Of a DNA stretch of 64,000 bases, positions 35,232 through 44,184 are shown one piece after another. The position numbers were made by a program, and so were the translations under genes. The notes beneath the pieces are model-generated. The model saw only the letters and a list, made by a program, of their open reading frames with translations. It was not told the DNA's origin and did not search any database. The stretch spans positions 868,001 to 932,000 of the forward strand of contig NZ_JBHTJP010000032.1 of assembly GCF_042676025.1 (NCBI RefSeq). The letters run 5' to 3'. Source of the stretch: Salinimicrobium gaetbulicola (lineage in GTDB: Bacteria; Bacteroidota; Bacteroidia; Flavobacteriales; Flavobacteriaceae). The stretch's first letter is position 1. The number at the start of each line of letters is the position of its first letter.

Positions 35232-35948
35232 ATGAATATTTTTAAACGTTTATTTAAAATTGGGCAGGCAGAAACAAATTCTGCAATTGACAGCATGGAA
35301 GATCCTATCAAGATGACCGAACAGGGCATCAGGGATATGAAAGAAGATCTGGACCGAAGCCTCGAGGCACTTGCACAGGTAAAAGCATTGGCAATAAGAG
35401 CCAAAAATGACCAGGAAGAGTACCAGGAAAAGGCGGAAGAATACCAGAAAAAGGCCATTATTATTCTTAAAAAAGGTCATAGCAAAGAACTTGAACCTAC
35501 CGAAGCAGATGAGCTTGCAAAAGAAGCACTTGTTCAAAAAGAAACTGCAGAGAAACAGGCAGGTCGCAGTAAGGAGGAAGCCGCTAAGTTTGATGATAAC
35601 GTGGCGCAATTGCAAAAAACAATCCAGTCTATCAAGAGCAATATCAGCAACTGGGAAAATGAACTTAAAACCCTGAAGGCACGTGTAAAAGTTTCTAAGG
35701 CTACTACGAACCTTAACAAACAAATGGCTGAACTCGACAGTACTGGAACTGTTTCAATGCTTGAGCGAATGAAAGAAAAAGTAGCCCAGGAAGAAGCTCT
35801 TGCTGAAGCCTATAGCGATATTGCGAATGCATCAAAGTCTGTTGACGAAAAGATCGACAAGGCTGCAGATACTTCCAAAGCTAAAGCAGATGACGATCTA
35901 GCTAGATTGAAAGAACAATTAGGTCTTAACGCTAACAAAGATTCATAA
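35232..35948 (+). CDS. pspA: PspA/IM30 (Vipp1-like) family protein
   Basis: A 238-residue helical protein of the PspA family, an ESCRT-III-like membrane-remodelling and repair protein. The amphipathic N-terminus MNIFKRLFKIGQAETNSAID and the following segment MEDPIKMTEQGIRDM are typical. The rest is coiled coil to about residue 225. The ATG at 35232 fits the family; an upstream in-frame start would overlap the YbjN gene. The stop is 2 bases before the YqiJ-like start, so translation is coupled. It works at the inner face of the membrane. Confidence 0.88.
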   Translation: MNIFKRLFKIGQAETNSAIDSMEDPIKMTEQGIRDMKEDLDRSLEALAQVKALAIRAKNDQEEYQEKAEEYQKKAIIILKKGHSKELEPTEADELAKEALVQKETAEKQAGRSKEEAAKFDDNVAQLQKTIQSIKSNISNWENELKTLKARVKVSKATTNLNKQMAELDSTGTVSMLERMKEKVAQEEALAEAYSDIANASKSVDEKIDKAADTSKAKADDDLARLKEQLGLNANKDS

Positions 35949-35950
35949 TT

Positions 35951-36661
35951 TTGGGCAACCTTTATGACATTTTATTCTCTGAGGTCAACCTTATATTGAC
36001 CGTTCTCCTCATTGTTCTCCTTCTTTACTGGATAGTTTCAATGATTGGCGGATTAGACTTCGACGTTGACTTTGATGTAGAGGTCGATCTTGATCCGGCG
36101 ATTGACGCCGGCACCGCAATAGATGGAGGCAATATGGATTTCCAGGACCTCTCCAATGCGGAAGTGAACCAGGAAGATGTGGTGGGAAAAAGACGAAGAC
36201 CACTTAAATGGTGGCAGGTTTTTTTAATCTACTTCAATTTTGTTGGACTTCCCTTCATGTTCACCTTTACCTGTTGGATTTTTATTTGGTGGTTTATGAC
36301 CGCATTGACTACGGCAATGACCTTTTCCTATGACAATTATTTCGGCTTTGCGATTATGTTGATTGCCATGTTTCCGGCACTTATCGTCAACAAAATACTC
36401 ACAACCCCTTTTAAAGGTTTCTTTAAAAATCTGAACAAAAACGGTGACACCCCTATAGATTATCTTGGCCGAAAAGGTCTTTTACTCTCTTCTATCTCAG
36501 GTGACAGGATGGGTAATGCCGAAGTAAAAGTCGACGGCAACACCATGTCTATTTATGTAAAATCCCTTTCCGGAGATCCCCTACCCTACGGAAGCAATAT
36601 TTTAATTATTAAAAGGTCTCCGGACCAAAATTACTACCTAGTTGAAAATTATAACGAATAA
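35951..36661 (+). CDS. YqiJ-like OB-fold (NfeD-type) membrane protein
   Basis: A 236-residue protein. Membrane helix 1 is at about residues 14-33, followed by a striking Asp-rich stretch (DFDVDFDVEVDLDP, about 36-49). Two to three more helices lie between residues 88 and 150. A soluble C-terminal beta domain (about 168-232, DYLGRKGLLLSSIS start) is of the OB/NfeD type. NfeD-like proteins pair with flotillins, and here the flotillin gene follows after 11 bases. The start is TTG 35951, two bases after the pspA stop; the first in-frame ATG would remove helix 1. Confidence 0.78.
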   Translation: MGNLYDILFSEVNLILTVLLIVLLLYWIVSMIGGLDFDVDFDVEVDLDPAIDAGTAIDGGNMDFQDLSNAEVNQEDVVGKRRRPLKWWQVFLIYFNFVGLPFMFTFTCWIFIWWFMTALTTAMTFSYDNYFGFAIMLIAMFPALIVNKILTTPFKGFFKNLNKNGDTPIDYLGRKGLLLSSISGDRMGNAEVKVDGNTMSIYVKSLSGDPLPYGSNILIIKRSPDQNYYLVENYNE

Positions 36662-36672
36662 ATAAAAATTTA

Positions 36673-38745
36673 ATGGAATCAATTCTACAAATTATCGGAC
36701 TTGGAATAGGCGTGCTGCTGTTCCTTATAGTAGTCTATTTCGCGATCATTGCGATGTTCTACAAAAAAGTTCCGCAGGGGCAGGCATTAATCAGAACAGG
36801 GTTTGGAGGCACCCAGGTCGCAACAGACAAAGGACTATATGTTGTTCCTGTTTTTCACAAAGTGGAGATCATGGATGTTTCTGTCAAAAAAATTCAGATC
36901 GAGCGATTGGCTCACGAAGGGCTTATCTGTAAAGACAATATGAGAGCAGACATCAAAGTTGCTTTTTTTGTAAGAGTAAATAACGATGTGGAATATATTA
37001 AAAAAGTGGCCCAAACCATTGGAGTAGCCCGTGCATCTAGGATCGAAACCCTGGAAGATCTGTTTGAGGCAAAATTTTCCGAAGCTTTAAAAACAGTCGG
37101 TAAAAAATTTGAATTTATTGAACTATATGAAGCCCGCCGGGAATTTCGCGATGAAATCGTTGACATTATAGGGACTGATCTTAATGGATATACCCTCGAA
37201 GACTGCGCAATTGATTATTTGGAGCAAACTTCAATAAAAGAGCTAAAGCCGGACAATATCCTTGATGCAGAAGGTATCAAAAAGATCACTGAATTAACCG
37301 CGGTTCAAAGTGTTAAAGCAAATCTTATCAAAAGGGACGAAGAAAAAACCATCAGGAAGCAGGATGTAGAGGCAAGAGAAGCCATTCTTGAACTGGATAA
37401 GCAGTTAGCTGAAAAAGAAGAGCAGCAAAAACGTGAGATCGCAAATATCAAGTCTCGTGAAGAAGCTGAAACACTGAAAGTAGCTGAAGAGGAGCGGTTA
37501 AAATCTGAAACTGCTCGCATTATCACTCTGGAAAAAGTAAAGGTTGCCGAAGAAAACATGGAGCGCCAGGTTATTGTTGCCCTTAAAAACAAACAACGCA
37601 CCGATGCTGTCGAAACAGAACGTGTGGAAAAAGATCGTTTACTCGAAGCTACCGAGCGGGAAAGAGTAGTGACCCTTGCACAGATCGAGAAAGAAAAAGT
37701 GGTGGAAGTTGAGAAGAAAAACATCCAAGATATTATCCGCGATAGGGTCGCCCTGGAAAAAGGCGTGGTCGAAGAGCAGGAAAACATGAAAGATATCCAG
37801 GCTTTTAAAACTGCAGACCGTGACAAACAGGTAAAAATCACTCTTGCTGAGGCCAATGCTGAGGAAGATCTTATTAAAACCATTAAAGCTGCTGAAGCAC
37901 AAAAAGAAGCCGCAAAACAAAAAGCTGAAGAGATCAATATCGAGGCCCTTGCTCATAAAGAAGCTAGTGAGAAAGAAGCTGAGGCTCGCAAGATCCTTGC
38001 TGAAGCACAGGCCAAAGAAGAAGCTACTGTTGGAATGTCTGAAGCACAAGTAATGCATGCAAAAGCAGATGCAAATGAGCGTCAGGGACTGGTAGAAGCC
38101 AATATTATTGAGAAAAAAGCCAAAGCAGAAGCGGCCGGTATTGAGGCCAAAGCCGAGGCGAAGCGTAAAGACGGACTTGCAGAAGCTGCGGTAATAAAAG
38201 AAAAGGCATTATCTGATGCTGCCGGGATCGAAGAGAAAGCAAATGCTATGAAGAAACTGGATGGCGTAGGTAAAGACCATGAAGAATTTAAACTGCGCCT
38301 GGACAAGGACCTGAAGGTAGACCTTGCACACATCAATGTTCACAGGGATATTGCAGACGCCCAGGCAAAAGTACTTGGAGATGCATTAAAAGCTGCTAAA
38401 ATCGATATTGTAGGTGGTGAAACAATGTTCTTTGAACAGATCGTTGGACAGATTGCCAGAGGAAAAGGAATTGACCGACTTGTAGAGAACAGCAGCAACA
38501 TACGCGAAGTCAAAGAAGCTGTTCTGGGTGATGAACAGGCCAATGGAAACCTACTGGACAAGATCAAGACCTTTACAGAAAAATACGGTATATCTGCAGA
38601 AGACATCAAGAACCTCACTGTTGCCAACCTGTTACTCGATCTAAAGAGAAAATCTGATGATTCAGGAGAGCAGTCTACCCTCAGTAATTTGCTGAATATG
38701 GCTAATGAACTGGGCATCGCAAACAAACCAATCAACAAACTCTAG
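36673..38745 (+). CDS. flotillin / SPFH-domain protein (YqiK-like)
   Basis: A 690-residue flotillin. It has an N-terminal membrane helix (about 6-27), the SPFH domain (about 33-230, starting KVPQGQALIRTGFGG) and a long Glu/Ala/Lys coiled-coil region (about 235-545) with AEAxxKEA-type repeats. The C-terminal domain runs to residue 690. Flotillins form membrane microdomain scaffolds. It is much longer than eukaryotic flotillins and close to YqiK in plan. It is the last gene of the YbjN-PspA-YqiJ-flotillin operon; a terminator follows. Confidence 0.88.
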   Translation: MESILQIIGLGIGVLLFLIVVYFAIIAMFYKKVPQGQALIRTGFGGTQVATDKGLYVVPVFHKVEIMDVSVKKIQIERLAHEGLICKDNMRADIKVAFFVRVNNDVEYIKKVAQTIGVARASRIETLEDLFEAKFSEALKTVGKKFEFIELYEARREFRDEIVDIIGTDLNGYTLEDCAIDYLEQTSIKELKPDNILDAEGIKKITELTAVQSVKANLIKRDEEKTIRKQDVEAREAILELDKQLAEKEEQQKREIANIKSREEAETLKVAEEERLKSETARIITLEKVKVAEENMERQVIVALKNKQRTDAVETERVEKDRLLEATERERVVTLAQIEKEKVVEVEKKNIQDIIRDRVALEKGVVEEQENMKDIQAFKTADRDKQVKITLAEANAEEDLIKTIKAAEAQKEAAKQKAEEINIEALAHKEASEKEAEARKILAEAQAKEEATVGMSEAQVMHAKADANERQGLVEANIIEKKAKAEAAGIEAKAEAKRKDGLAEAAVIKEKALSDAAGIEEKANAMKKLDGVGKDHEEFKLRLDKDLKVDLAHINVHRDIADAQAKVLGDALKAAKIDIVGGETMFFEQIVGQIARGKGIDRLVENSSNIREVKEAVLGDEQANGNLLDKIKTFTEKYGISAEDIKNLTVANLLLDLKRKSDDSGEQSTLSNLLNMANELGIANKPINKL

Positions 38746-38753
38746 CAGAATTA

Positions 38754-38788
38754 AGCGCCCTGGTAATTCTTAACAGGGCGCTGTTTTT
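38754..38788 (+). terminator. terminator of the flotillin operon
   Basis: AGCGCCCTG (38754-38762) pairs perfectly with CAGGGCGCT (38774-38782), followed by a T-run. The ATPase gene therefore needs its own promoter or readthrough. Confidence 0.8.
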
Positions 38789-38907
38789 ATCGACTTATAA
38801 AACTTCCACTTAAGGCAAACTTGCTATTTAGTTAGGATAAGTAGTTATACCAATGGGACGCATGAAAAATACAAGAGTAATAAGAACTCATTTTTAAAGC
38901 CACCCGT

Positions 38908-38937
38908 ATGGACAACAGCAATAATATTTTCGCCTAA
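38908..38937 (+). other. probable original start of the ATPase gene, cut by an in-frame TAA
   Basis: ATG at 38908 opens a nine-codon frame (MDNSNNIFA) that ends at TAA 38935-38937. The same frame then continues without a stop as KEKAELEMAV into the ATPase. This looks like the true start followed by a nonsense change at codon 10, or a sequencing error. Translation would have to restart at TTG 38953 or ATG 38959. Confidence 0.55.
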
Positions 38938-38958
38938 AAGGAAAAAGCAGAATTGGAA

Positions 38959-41900
38959 ATGGCAGTACAGGAACAAAAAAATAAATCATCACAGACTCTG
39001 GACGGCGGTACTTATGAAGTGATCCAGGGCAGGTTACAGAAACAGAAAAAGGATTTACAGGATCGGCTGCAAAAACTCGATACAGATCGTAAAAAGGTTT
39101 TTGGTTCCCTGGAAACCAAATTGATTTCCAATGACAGGATCAATACAGAAAACCGCTGCATAGCCCGGGATATTGTGTCGTTCGGTGACACCTGTCTATT
39201 TGGGTACAATGTTCATTTTGGACTGCGTACAGAGATTAATATATCTGATGTTTTCAGTGTCTATGAGTTTAAAAATAATAAACTAGAACCCAAGACCCTA
39301 GAGATATTAGAGAACGAACTTTTTCAGTCAGATTTCACCAACCTTTATAAATATTACCGTCATACCATTTTTTCGAAGTTCGCCATCATTGGAAATTACC
39401 TGTATATGGTCTTTAGGTTGAGCGAAAGTGTAACCGATATTAAAACCTTTAAATGGCTTATTAAAGAAGAGTCTCTGGAGTACGTGGACAATCGCAGTGA
39501 TCACGAGTATAAATTCCAGGCACAGCACGAATTTAAATGGCGGGAAGTAACAAGAGATATGCACCGCTACGGTGTTCATTCCCACGTCTCGATTCTCGAT
39601 CGAGTATTTGTAGAAACCATCGGTGGGGACCTTACTATTAAAATAGAAGATAATACCGAAGACGGTAAAGGCATTCTCACTGAGCCTGTTGAACATCGTG
39701 ATCAGACATTAGATGATGGAAATTATAGATTTGGCCAAATAGGAAATTTGATTCCGTTAGAGATAAAACCTTTTCAAGAACCGGCACGTTATTTTGTTTA
39801 TAATCATAAGCTTCGTGAAGTAAAGAAGATCGAGAGCATAAAAGAAAGCTGCATTCTTCTTCCGGACGACCAGGGGATCATTTTTCCTAATGGTTATTAC
39901 TTGCAAACCGGCGAATACAAAATTTTCACGAACAGCATTGATGATGTAAAATTCGAGCAGAAGATAGCGTCACCCAACGGTGAAGACTTTTTGTACGTCT
40001 TCTACTCTCCCCAGAAAGGTTTGTACAACCTAATGTCCTACAATATCATTAGCCGCGAAATTCAGACCCCAATCATCTGTAACGGATTCACCCTGCTCAA
40101 AAATGGAGAACTATGCTATTTCAGGAGTGAAGAGGAACAAACCCGGCACCATGTGATCCAGATTTGGCAAACGCCTTTTCTGAAGGGGGACTTTATGCCT
40201 TCACAACACGAGGACACTTTGCTCTATAAGATCGGAAATAAGGAAATTGTACAGGCAATGGCCGAAGCAAACAGCCTTATCAACCTGCTGAACAAGGAGG
40301 ACAACTATGACGGACTCTACAATGACATTGCCCGGGTTTCCAAAGACATTCTCGATTCCTATTACTGGTTGCCCGAAGCAGAATCCCAACAGCTAAATGA
40401 GCCTCTTTCTGAAATTAACAAGGCAGCCAATGCTGCAATGGATGAATTCGAGAAAGTGGTGCAGCTTAAGAAGAATGCAACGAAGCAGACTAATGAAATA
40501 CAGGAAAAAGCGGAAGCCCTTTTCACAAAGATCAAGAGCTCTTCCTTTAATTCAATTAATGACTTTGTCGCATTCCTAACTGAACTTCGAAAACTGCGCG
40601 GGGAAGCACTTTCCCTGAAGGAAGTGCGCTACGTCAATGAAGAGTTCATCAAAAAATTAGAGGAGGAAATAGCAACTCATACTACAAAACTTTCTGAGCG
40701 CTGTGTAAAATTCCTGCTCGATGAAAAGGCCTTACAGCCATATCATGACAAAGTTGGGGAAAAACAGGCGGCTTTAGAAAAGGTTACCAAGGTTGTGGAT
40801 GTTCGTAAATTGGAAGAAGAGGTGAACCAGATCGCTGCAGACCTGGAATTGCTAATAGATATAATTACGAATCTGGATATTGAAGACACCTCCCACTCTA
40901 CCACGATCATCGATAACATCTCGCTGATCTTTTCGACAATAAATCAGCTGAAAGCTGCGCTAAAGAACAAAAAGAATGCCTTGGGTAGTGCAGAGGCACG
41001 TGCCGATTTTGCCGCACAATTAAAACTAATTGATCAAAGTATCATCAATTACCTAGACATGGCAGGCACTCCCGAAAAATGTGATGAATTCCAGACGAAG
41101 ATCTCCATTCAACTGGAAGAGTTGGAGGGAAAATTTACCGACTTCGAAGAGTTCATAGGGAGCATTATTGAAAAACGGGAAGAAGTCCACGCTGCTTTTG
41201 AGTCCAAAAAGAATGCGCTTGTCGAAAAACGGAACAAAAAAGCCCTTGCTCTTCACAATGCCTCTGAAAGGATCCTGAAGGGTGCCCGTTCAAAGGTGCA
41301 AAGTTTTCGTACCGCCGCAGAGATCCAGGGCTATTTCGCTTCAGATCTTATGATCAACAAAGTTCGGGACATCATTCAGCAACTAAAGGATCTCGATGAT
41401 TCAGGAAAAGCTGAAGAGATCGAGACCAGCCTTAAGTCGGCACGTGAGAACGCACTCCGGCAATTAAAGGATAAGCTCGACCTATATGAAGATGGTGACA
41501 ACATAATAAGATTGGGAAAACATAAATTCGGGGTAAACAAGCAGCCACTTGACCTCAGTATTGTTTTCAAAAGCGGAACCCCTTACTGTCATTTAACAGG
41601 AACCGATTTTTACCAGGAACTCAGCGATTCAACTCTTCTCAATTCCAAAGATCTCTGGGACCAGGAATTTGTTTCTGAAAATTCAAAAGTCTATCGTTCC
41701 TCATACCTTGCCTATAAGCTGTTCAAAAAACTGCCTCATGAGCAATTGCTCCATGCCGGAGAGGAAGAATTACTAAGGATCGTACAGCAGGAAAGTAGCA
41801 GCGATTATTCAGAAGGTTACCTTAAAGGAGTTCACGATGTAGATGCAAGTAAAATCCTAAAGGTGCTTGTGCATAAACATCACGCAATGGGTTTATTACG

Positions 41901-43881
41901 ATTTCCTCCCAAAATACGTGCCTACGCCCAGTACTTCTGGAACAGCCTTCCTGAAAAAATAAAAGATGATCTTGACCGAGGATTAAAAGCTTCAGGCGAG
42001 GTACTGAGTATTTTTCCGGACACCCAAGAATATGACTTTGTCATTAGAGACCTGAGCGACCATGCTAGAAAATTTGCTACGGAAACAGCACTTTTTGATC
42101 CTGCTCTGAGTGAAGAAATAGCAGCTTATATTTTTGAAGAATTGCAGGGCGATGACGAATTTGAACGCAGCCATGTCGCCCTTACCATAAAAGGAGATTT
42201 CTGGAAAGCCTTGAAAAAGGAGCAGGTAGATCTAAGGTTTAAAAACAGCTTGGAATCGGTGACTAATTATGTAGACAGAATTCGCCTGGTAAAGCAATGG
42301 ATCTCGGCTTTCGTGAACAGCAAAGCTAAAGCTGAAAAGACTTCTGAAACGATTGAAGCCACTAATTACATTGATGAAGTTGTTTGCCGAATTTTATCTG
42401 AGGATGAATCAGTTTCCAAAACCAAAACGGTGACCCCCGCGGAGACCATAGAAGGTCTTACCGGCGATCATCCTACTTTCAAAAAAGGCATCTTTCATTT
42501 TCAATATCATAACTTTATTTCTCAACTGGAGCAGTTTGTAAGAGAAGATATTCCCACGTATAACACCTACCGGAAAACCAAACATGCGCTCACAAAGCAA
42601 CTGAAAGAGGAACTAAAACTGGAAGAATTCAAACCAAGAGTACTGACTTCTTTTGTCCGGAATAAATTGATAGACCAAGTTTACTTTCCGCTGTTTGGAG
42701 ACAACCTGGCAAAACAGCTGGGAACCGTTGGAGATAAAACCAGGACAGACCGAAGCGGAATGCTTCTACTCGTATCCCCACCGGGATACGGTAAAACCAC
42801 GTTAATGGAATACATTGCCGATCGTCTGGGGCTCGTTTTTATGCGCATCAACGGACCTGCAATCGGGCATGATATCACTTCAATAGATCCGGCTTCGGCT
42901 ACCAATTCAGGTGCCAGGGAGGAGTTGAAGAAGCTAAATCTGGCGTTTGAAATGGGCAACAATGTGATGTTGTATCTGGATGATATACAGCATTGTAATC
43001 CAGAATTCCTCCAGAAATTCATTTCCCTTTCTGACGGAACCAGAAAAATTGAAGGGATATTTAACGGAAGATCCAAAACCTATGATTTGCGTGGAAAGAA
43101 ATTCTGCGTGATCATGGCAGGGAACCCATACACCGAAACCGGGGATAAATTCAGAATACCTGATATGCTGGCGAACAGGGCAGATATCTACAACCTGGGA
43201 GACATCATTGGTGATACAGAGCACCTGTTCAAACTCAGTTTGATCGAAAACTCCCTCACTTCTAATCCTCTTTTGCAGCAGCTTAGCAGCTCCAACTTTG
43301 AGGATGTATATACGCTTTTGGATCGTGTGGAAAATAACAACCAGGAGACGCAACTAATAGGCAATCACAGCTCACAAGATGTTCAGGAATACACTTCAAT
43401 ACTAAAAAAGGTGGTTAGCCTTCGCGATACAGTACTAAAAGTAAATGCTGCTTATATCAAAAGTGCAGCTATGGAAGATGAATACAGAATAGAACCTGCA
43501 TTTAAGTTGCAGGGCTCCTATAGAGATATGAACAAACTTGTGGCGAAAGTAGTGCCGATCATGGACGAGAAAGAGCTACAGCGATTGGTTCTTTCCCATT
43601 ATGAAAGTGAATCACAAACCCTCACCTCCTCTGCCGAAGCAAACCTGCTAAAGTTCAAAGAACTGGTAAATGCATTGAATCCTGAAGAACAGGAACGTTG
43701 GACCAAGATTTGCGAAACATTTTTAAAAAACAATAAACTGAAAGCTTTTGGAGACAAAAATGAAATGGCACAGGTACTATCCCAGATGATGCTGTTCTCT
43801 GAAAACCTTGAAGGTATCAAGAAAGTTCTGGAGCGGGGAATTGAAAACGGACTTGAACGCCCCGAATTGCCGCAGTTATAA
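38959..43881 (+). CDS. giant DUF3686-type AAA+ ATPase (so-called DNA repair ATPase)
   Basis: A protein of about 1640 residues. The N-terminal ~450 residues match the DUF3686 type (GRLQKQKKDLQDRLQ, TENRCIARDIVSFGD, LFGYNVHFGLRTE). A coiled-coil region spans about 470-860. The AAA+ core has Walker A PPGYGKTT (1274-1281), Walker B VMLYLDD (1336-1342), sensor IMAGNP (Asn about 1389) and an Arg finger in LANRAD (about 1407). 'DNA repair' is a database label without direct support here; partnership with the PspA-flotillin genes suggests membrane work. ATG 38959 is used; TTG 38953 is an alternative. The upstream frame has a stop (see 38908-38937). Confidence 0.82.
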   Translation: MAVQEQKNKSSQTLDGGTYEVIQGRLQKQKKDLQDRLQKLDTDRKKVFGSLETKLISNDRINTENRCIARDIVSFGDTCLFGYNVHFGLRTEINISDVFSVYEFKNNKLEPKTLEILENELFQSDFTNLYKYYRHTIFSKFAIIGNYLYMVFRLSESVTDIKTFKWLIKEESLEYVDNRSDHEYKFQAQHEFKWREVTRDMHRYGVHSHVSILDRVFVETIGGDLTIKIEDNTEDGKGILTEPVEHRDQTLDDGNYRFGQIGNLIPLEIKPFQEPARYFVYNHKLREVKKIESIKESCILLPDDQGIIFPNGYYLQTGEYKIFTNSIDDVKFEQKIASPNGEDFLYVFYSPQKGLYNLMSYNIISREIQTPIICNGFTLLKNGELCYFRSEEEQTRHHVIQIWQTPFLKGDFMPSQHEDTLLYKIGNKEIVQAMAEANSLINLLNKEDNYDGLYNDIARVSKDILDSYYWLPEAESQQLNEPLSEINKAANAAMDEFEKVVQLKKNATKQTNEIQEKAEALFTKIKSSSFNSINDFVAFLTELRKLRGEALSLKEVRYVNEEFIKKLEEEIATHTTKLSERCVKFLLDEKALQPYHDKVGEKQAALEKVTKVVDVRKLEEEVNQIAADLELLIDIITNLDIEDTSHSTTIIDNISLIFSTINQLKAALKNKKNALGSAEARADFAAQLKLIDQSIINYLDMAGTPEKCDEFQTKISIQLEELEGKFTDFEEFIGSIIEKREEVHAAFESKKNALVEKRNKKALALHNASERILKGARSKVQSFRTAAEIQGYFASDLMINKVRDIIQQLKDLDDSGKAEEIETSLKSARENALRQLKDKLDLYEDGDNIIRLGKHKFGVNKQPLDLSIVFKSGTPYCHLTGTDFYQELSDSTLLNSKDLWDQEFVSENSKVYRSSYLAYKLFKKLPHEQLLHAGEEELLRIVQQESSSDYSEGYLKGVHDVDASKILKVLVHKHHAMGLLRFPPKIRAYAQYFWNSLPEKIKDDLDRGLKASGEVLSIFPDTQEYDFVIRDLSDHARKFATETALFDPALSEEIAAYIFEELQGDDEFERSHVALTIKGDFWKALKKEQVDLRFKNSLESVTNYVDRIRLVKQWISAFVNSKAKAEKTSETIEATNYIDEVVCRILSEDESVSKTKTVTPAETIEGLTGDHPTFKKGIFHFQYHNFISQLEQFVREDIPTYNTYRKTKHALTKQLKEELKLEEFKPRVLTSFVRNKLIDQVYFPLFGDNLAKQLGTVGDKTRTDRSGMLLLVSPPGYGKTTLMEYIADRLGLVFMRINGPAIGHDITSIDPASATNSGAREELKKLNLAFEMGNNVMLYLDDIQHCNPEFLQKFISLSDGTRKIEGIFNGRSKTYDLRGKKFCVIMAGNPYTETGDKFRIPDMLANRADIYNLGDIIGDTEHLFKLSLIENSLTSNPLLQQLSSSNFEDVYTLLDRVENNNQETQLIGNHSSQDVQEYTSILKKVVSLRDTVLKVNAAYIKSAAMEDEYRIEPAFKLQGSYRDMNKLVAKVVPIMDEKELQRLVLSHYESESQTLTSSAEANLLKFKELVNALNPEEQERWTKICETFLKNNKLKAFGDKNEMAQVLSQMMLFSENLEGIKKVLERGIENGLERPELPQL

Positions 43882-43898
43882 ATTTAAAAATTCCTTTT

Positions 43899-43930
43899 CC
43901 TCCAACTCCACAATATAACCCGGTAAGCCT
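43899..43930 (+). repeat. third copy of the tmRNA end plus terminator
   Basis: Thirty-one of 32 bases equal 33392-33423 (G to A at 43904). The similarity continues through the terminator to about 43966, with gaps. Confidence 0.8.
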
Positions 43931-43945
43931 TTTTTTACTGGGTTT
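43918..43945 (+). terminator. terminator of the ATPase gene
   Basis: ACCCGGTAA (43918-43926) with TTACTGGGT (43935-43943), then T7. It is a copy of the tmRNA-type terminator, 37 bases past the ATPase stop. Confidence 0.72.
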
Positions 43946-44117
43946 TTTTGTTTTTAGGTGACAAAAATATTTGACTATTTCCTGAGAACTAGCTTAGAGC
44001 TTTTGAACCTACAGAGCCACATTTCATTATAAACTATTCTGAGTGTTAATTTTTTAATTATAGATCACTGACAATCAATAACGAAGAAAATCCTCAGTAA
44101 AAAACAACTATTTTTCC
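43946..44117. other. intergenic region before the TonB receptor
   Basis: Part of a 303-base gap. Beyond the repeat and terminator on its left and the promoter on its right, I see only AT-rich sequence. Confidence 0.45.
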
Positions 44118-44149
44118 TTTGATTATTATTTAGATTGATTCTACATTTG
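44118..44149 (+). promoter_or_regulatory. promoter of the TonB receptor gene
   Basis: TTTG (44118-44121) and TACATTTG (44142-44149) with a 20-base spacer are a near-perfect Bacteroidota promoter. Around and after it, AGATTGATTCT and AATCTAAATAAGAATCATTA resemble an iron-type (Fur-like) AT-rich operator, which fits iron-regulated uptake (inference). Confidence 0.65.
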
Positions 44150-44184
44150 CCATTGTTTTTAATTAATCTAAATAAGAATCATTA

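Noticed and set aside
37305..38738. Several long Ser/Phe-rich open frames antisense to the flotillin gene
   Set aside because: They mirror the Glu/Lys/Ala-rich coiled coil and have no domain pattern.
38959..43881. Accepting the ATPase as a DNA repair enzyme
   Set aside because: Only the family label suggests this; no nuclease, helicase or DNA-binding motif is visible.
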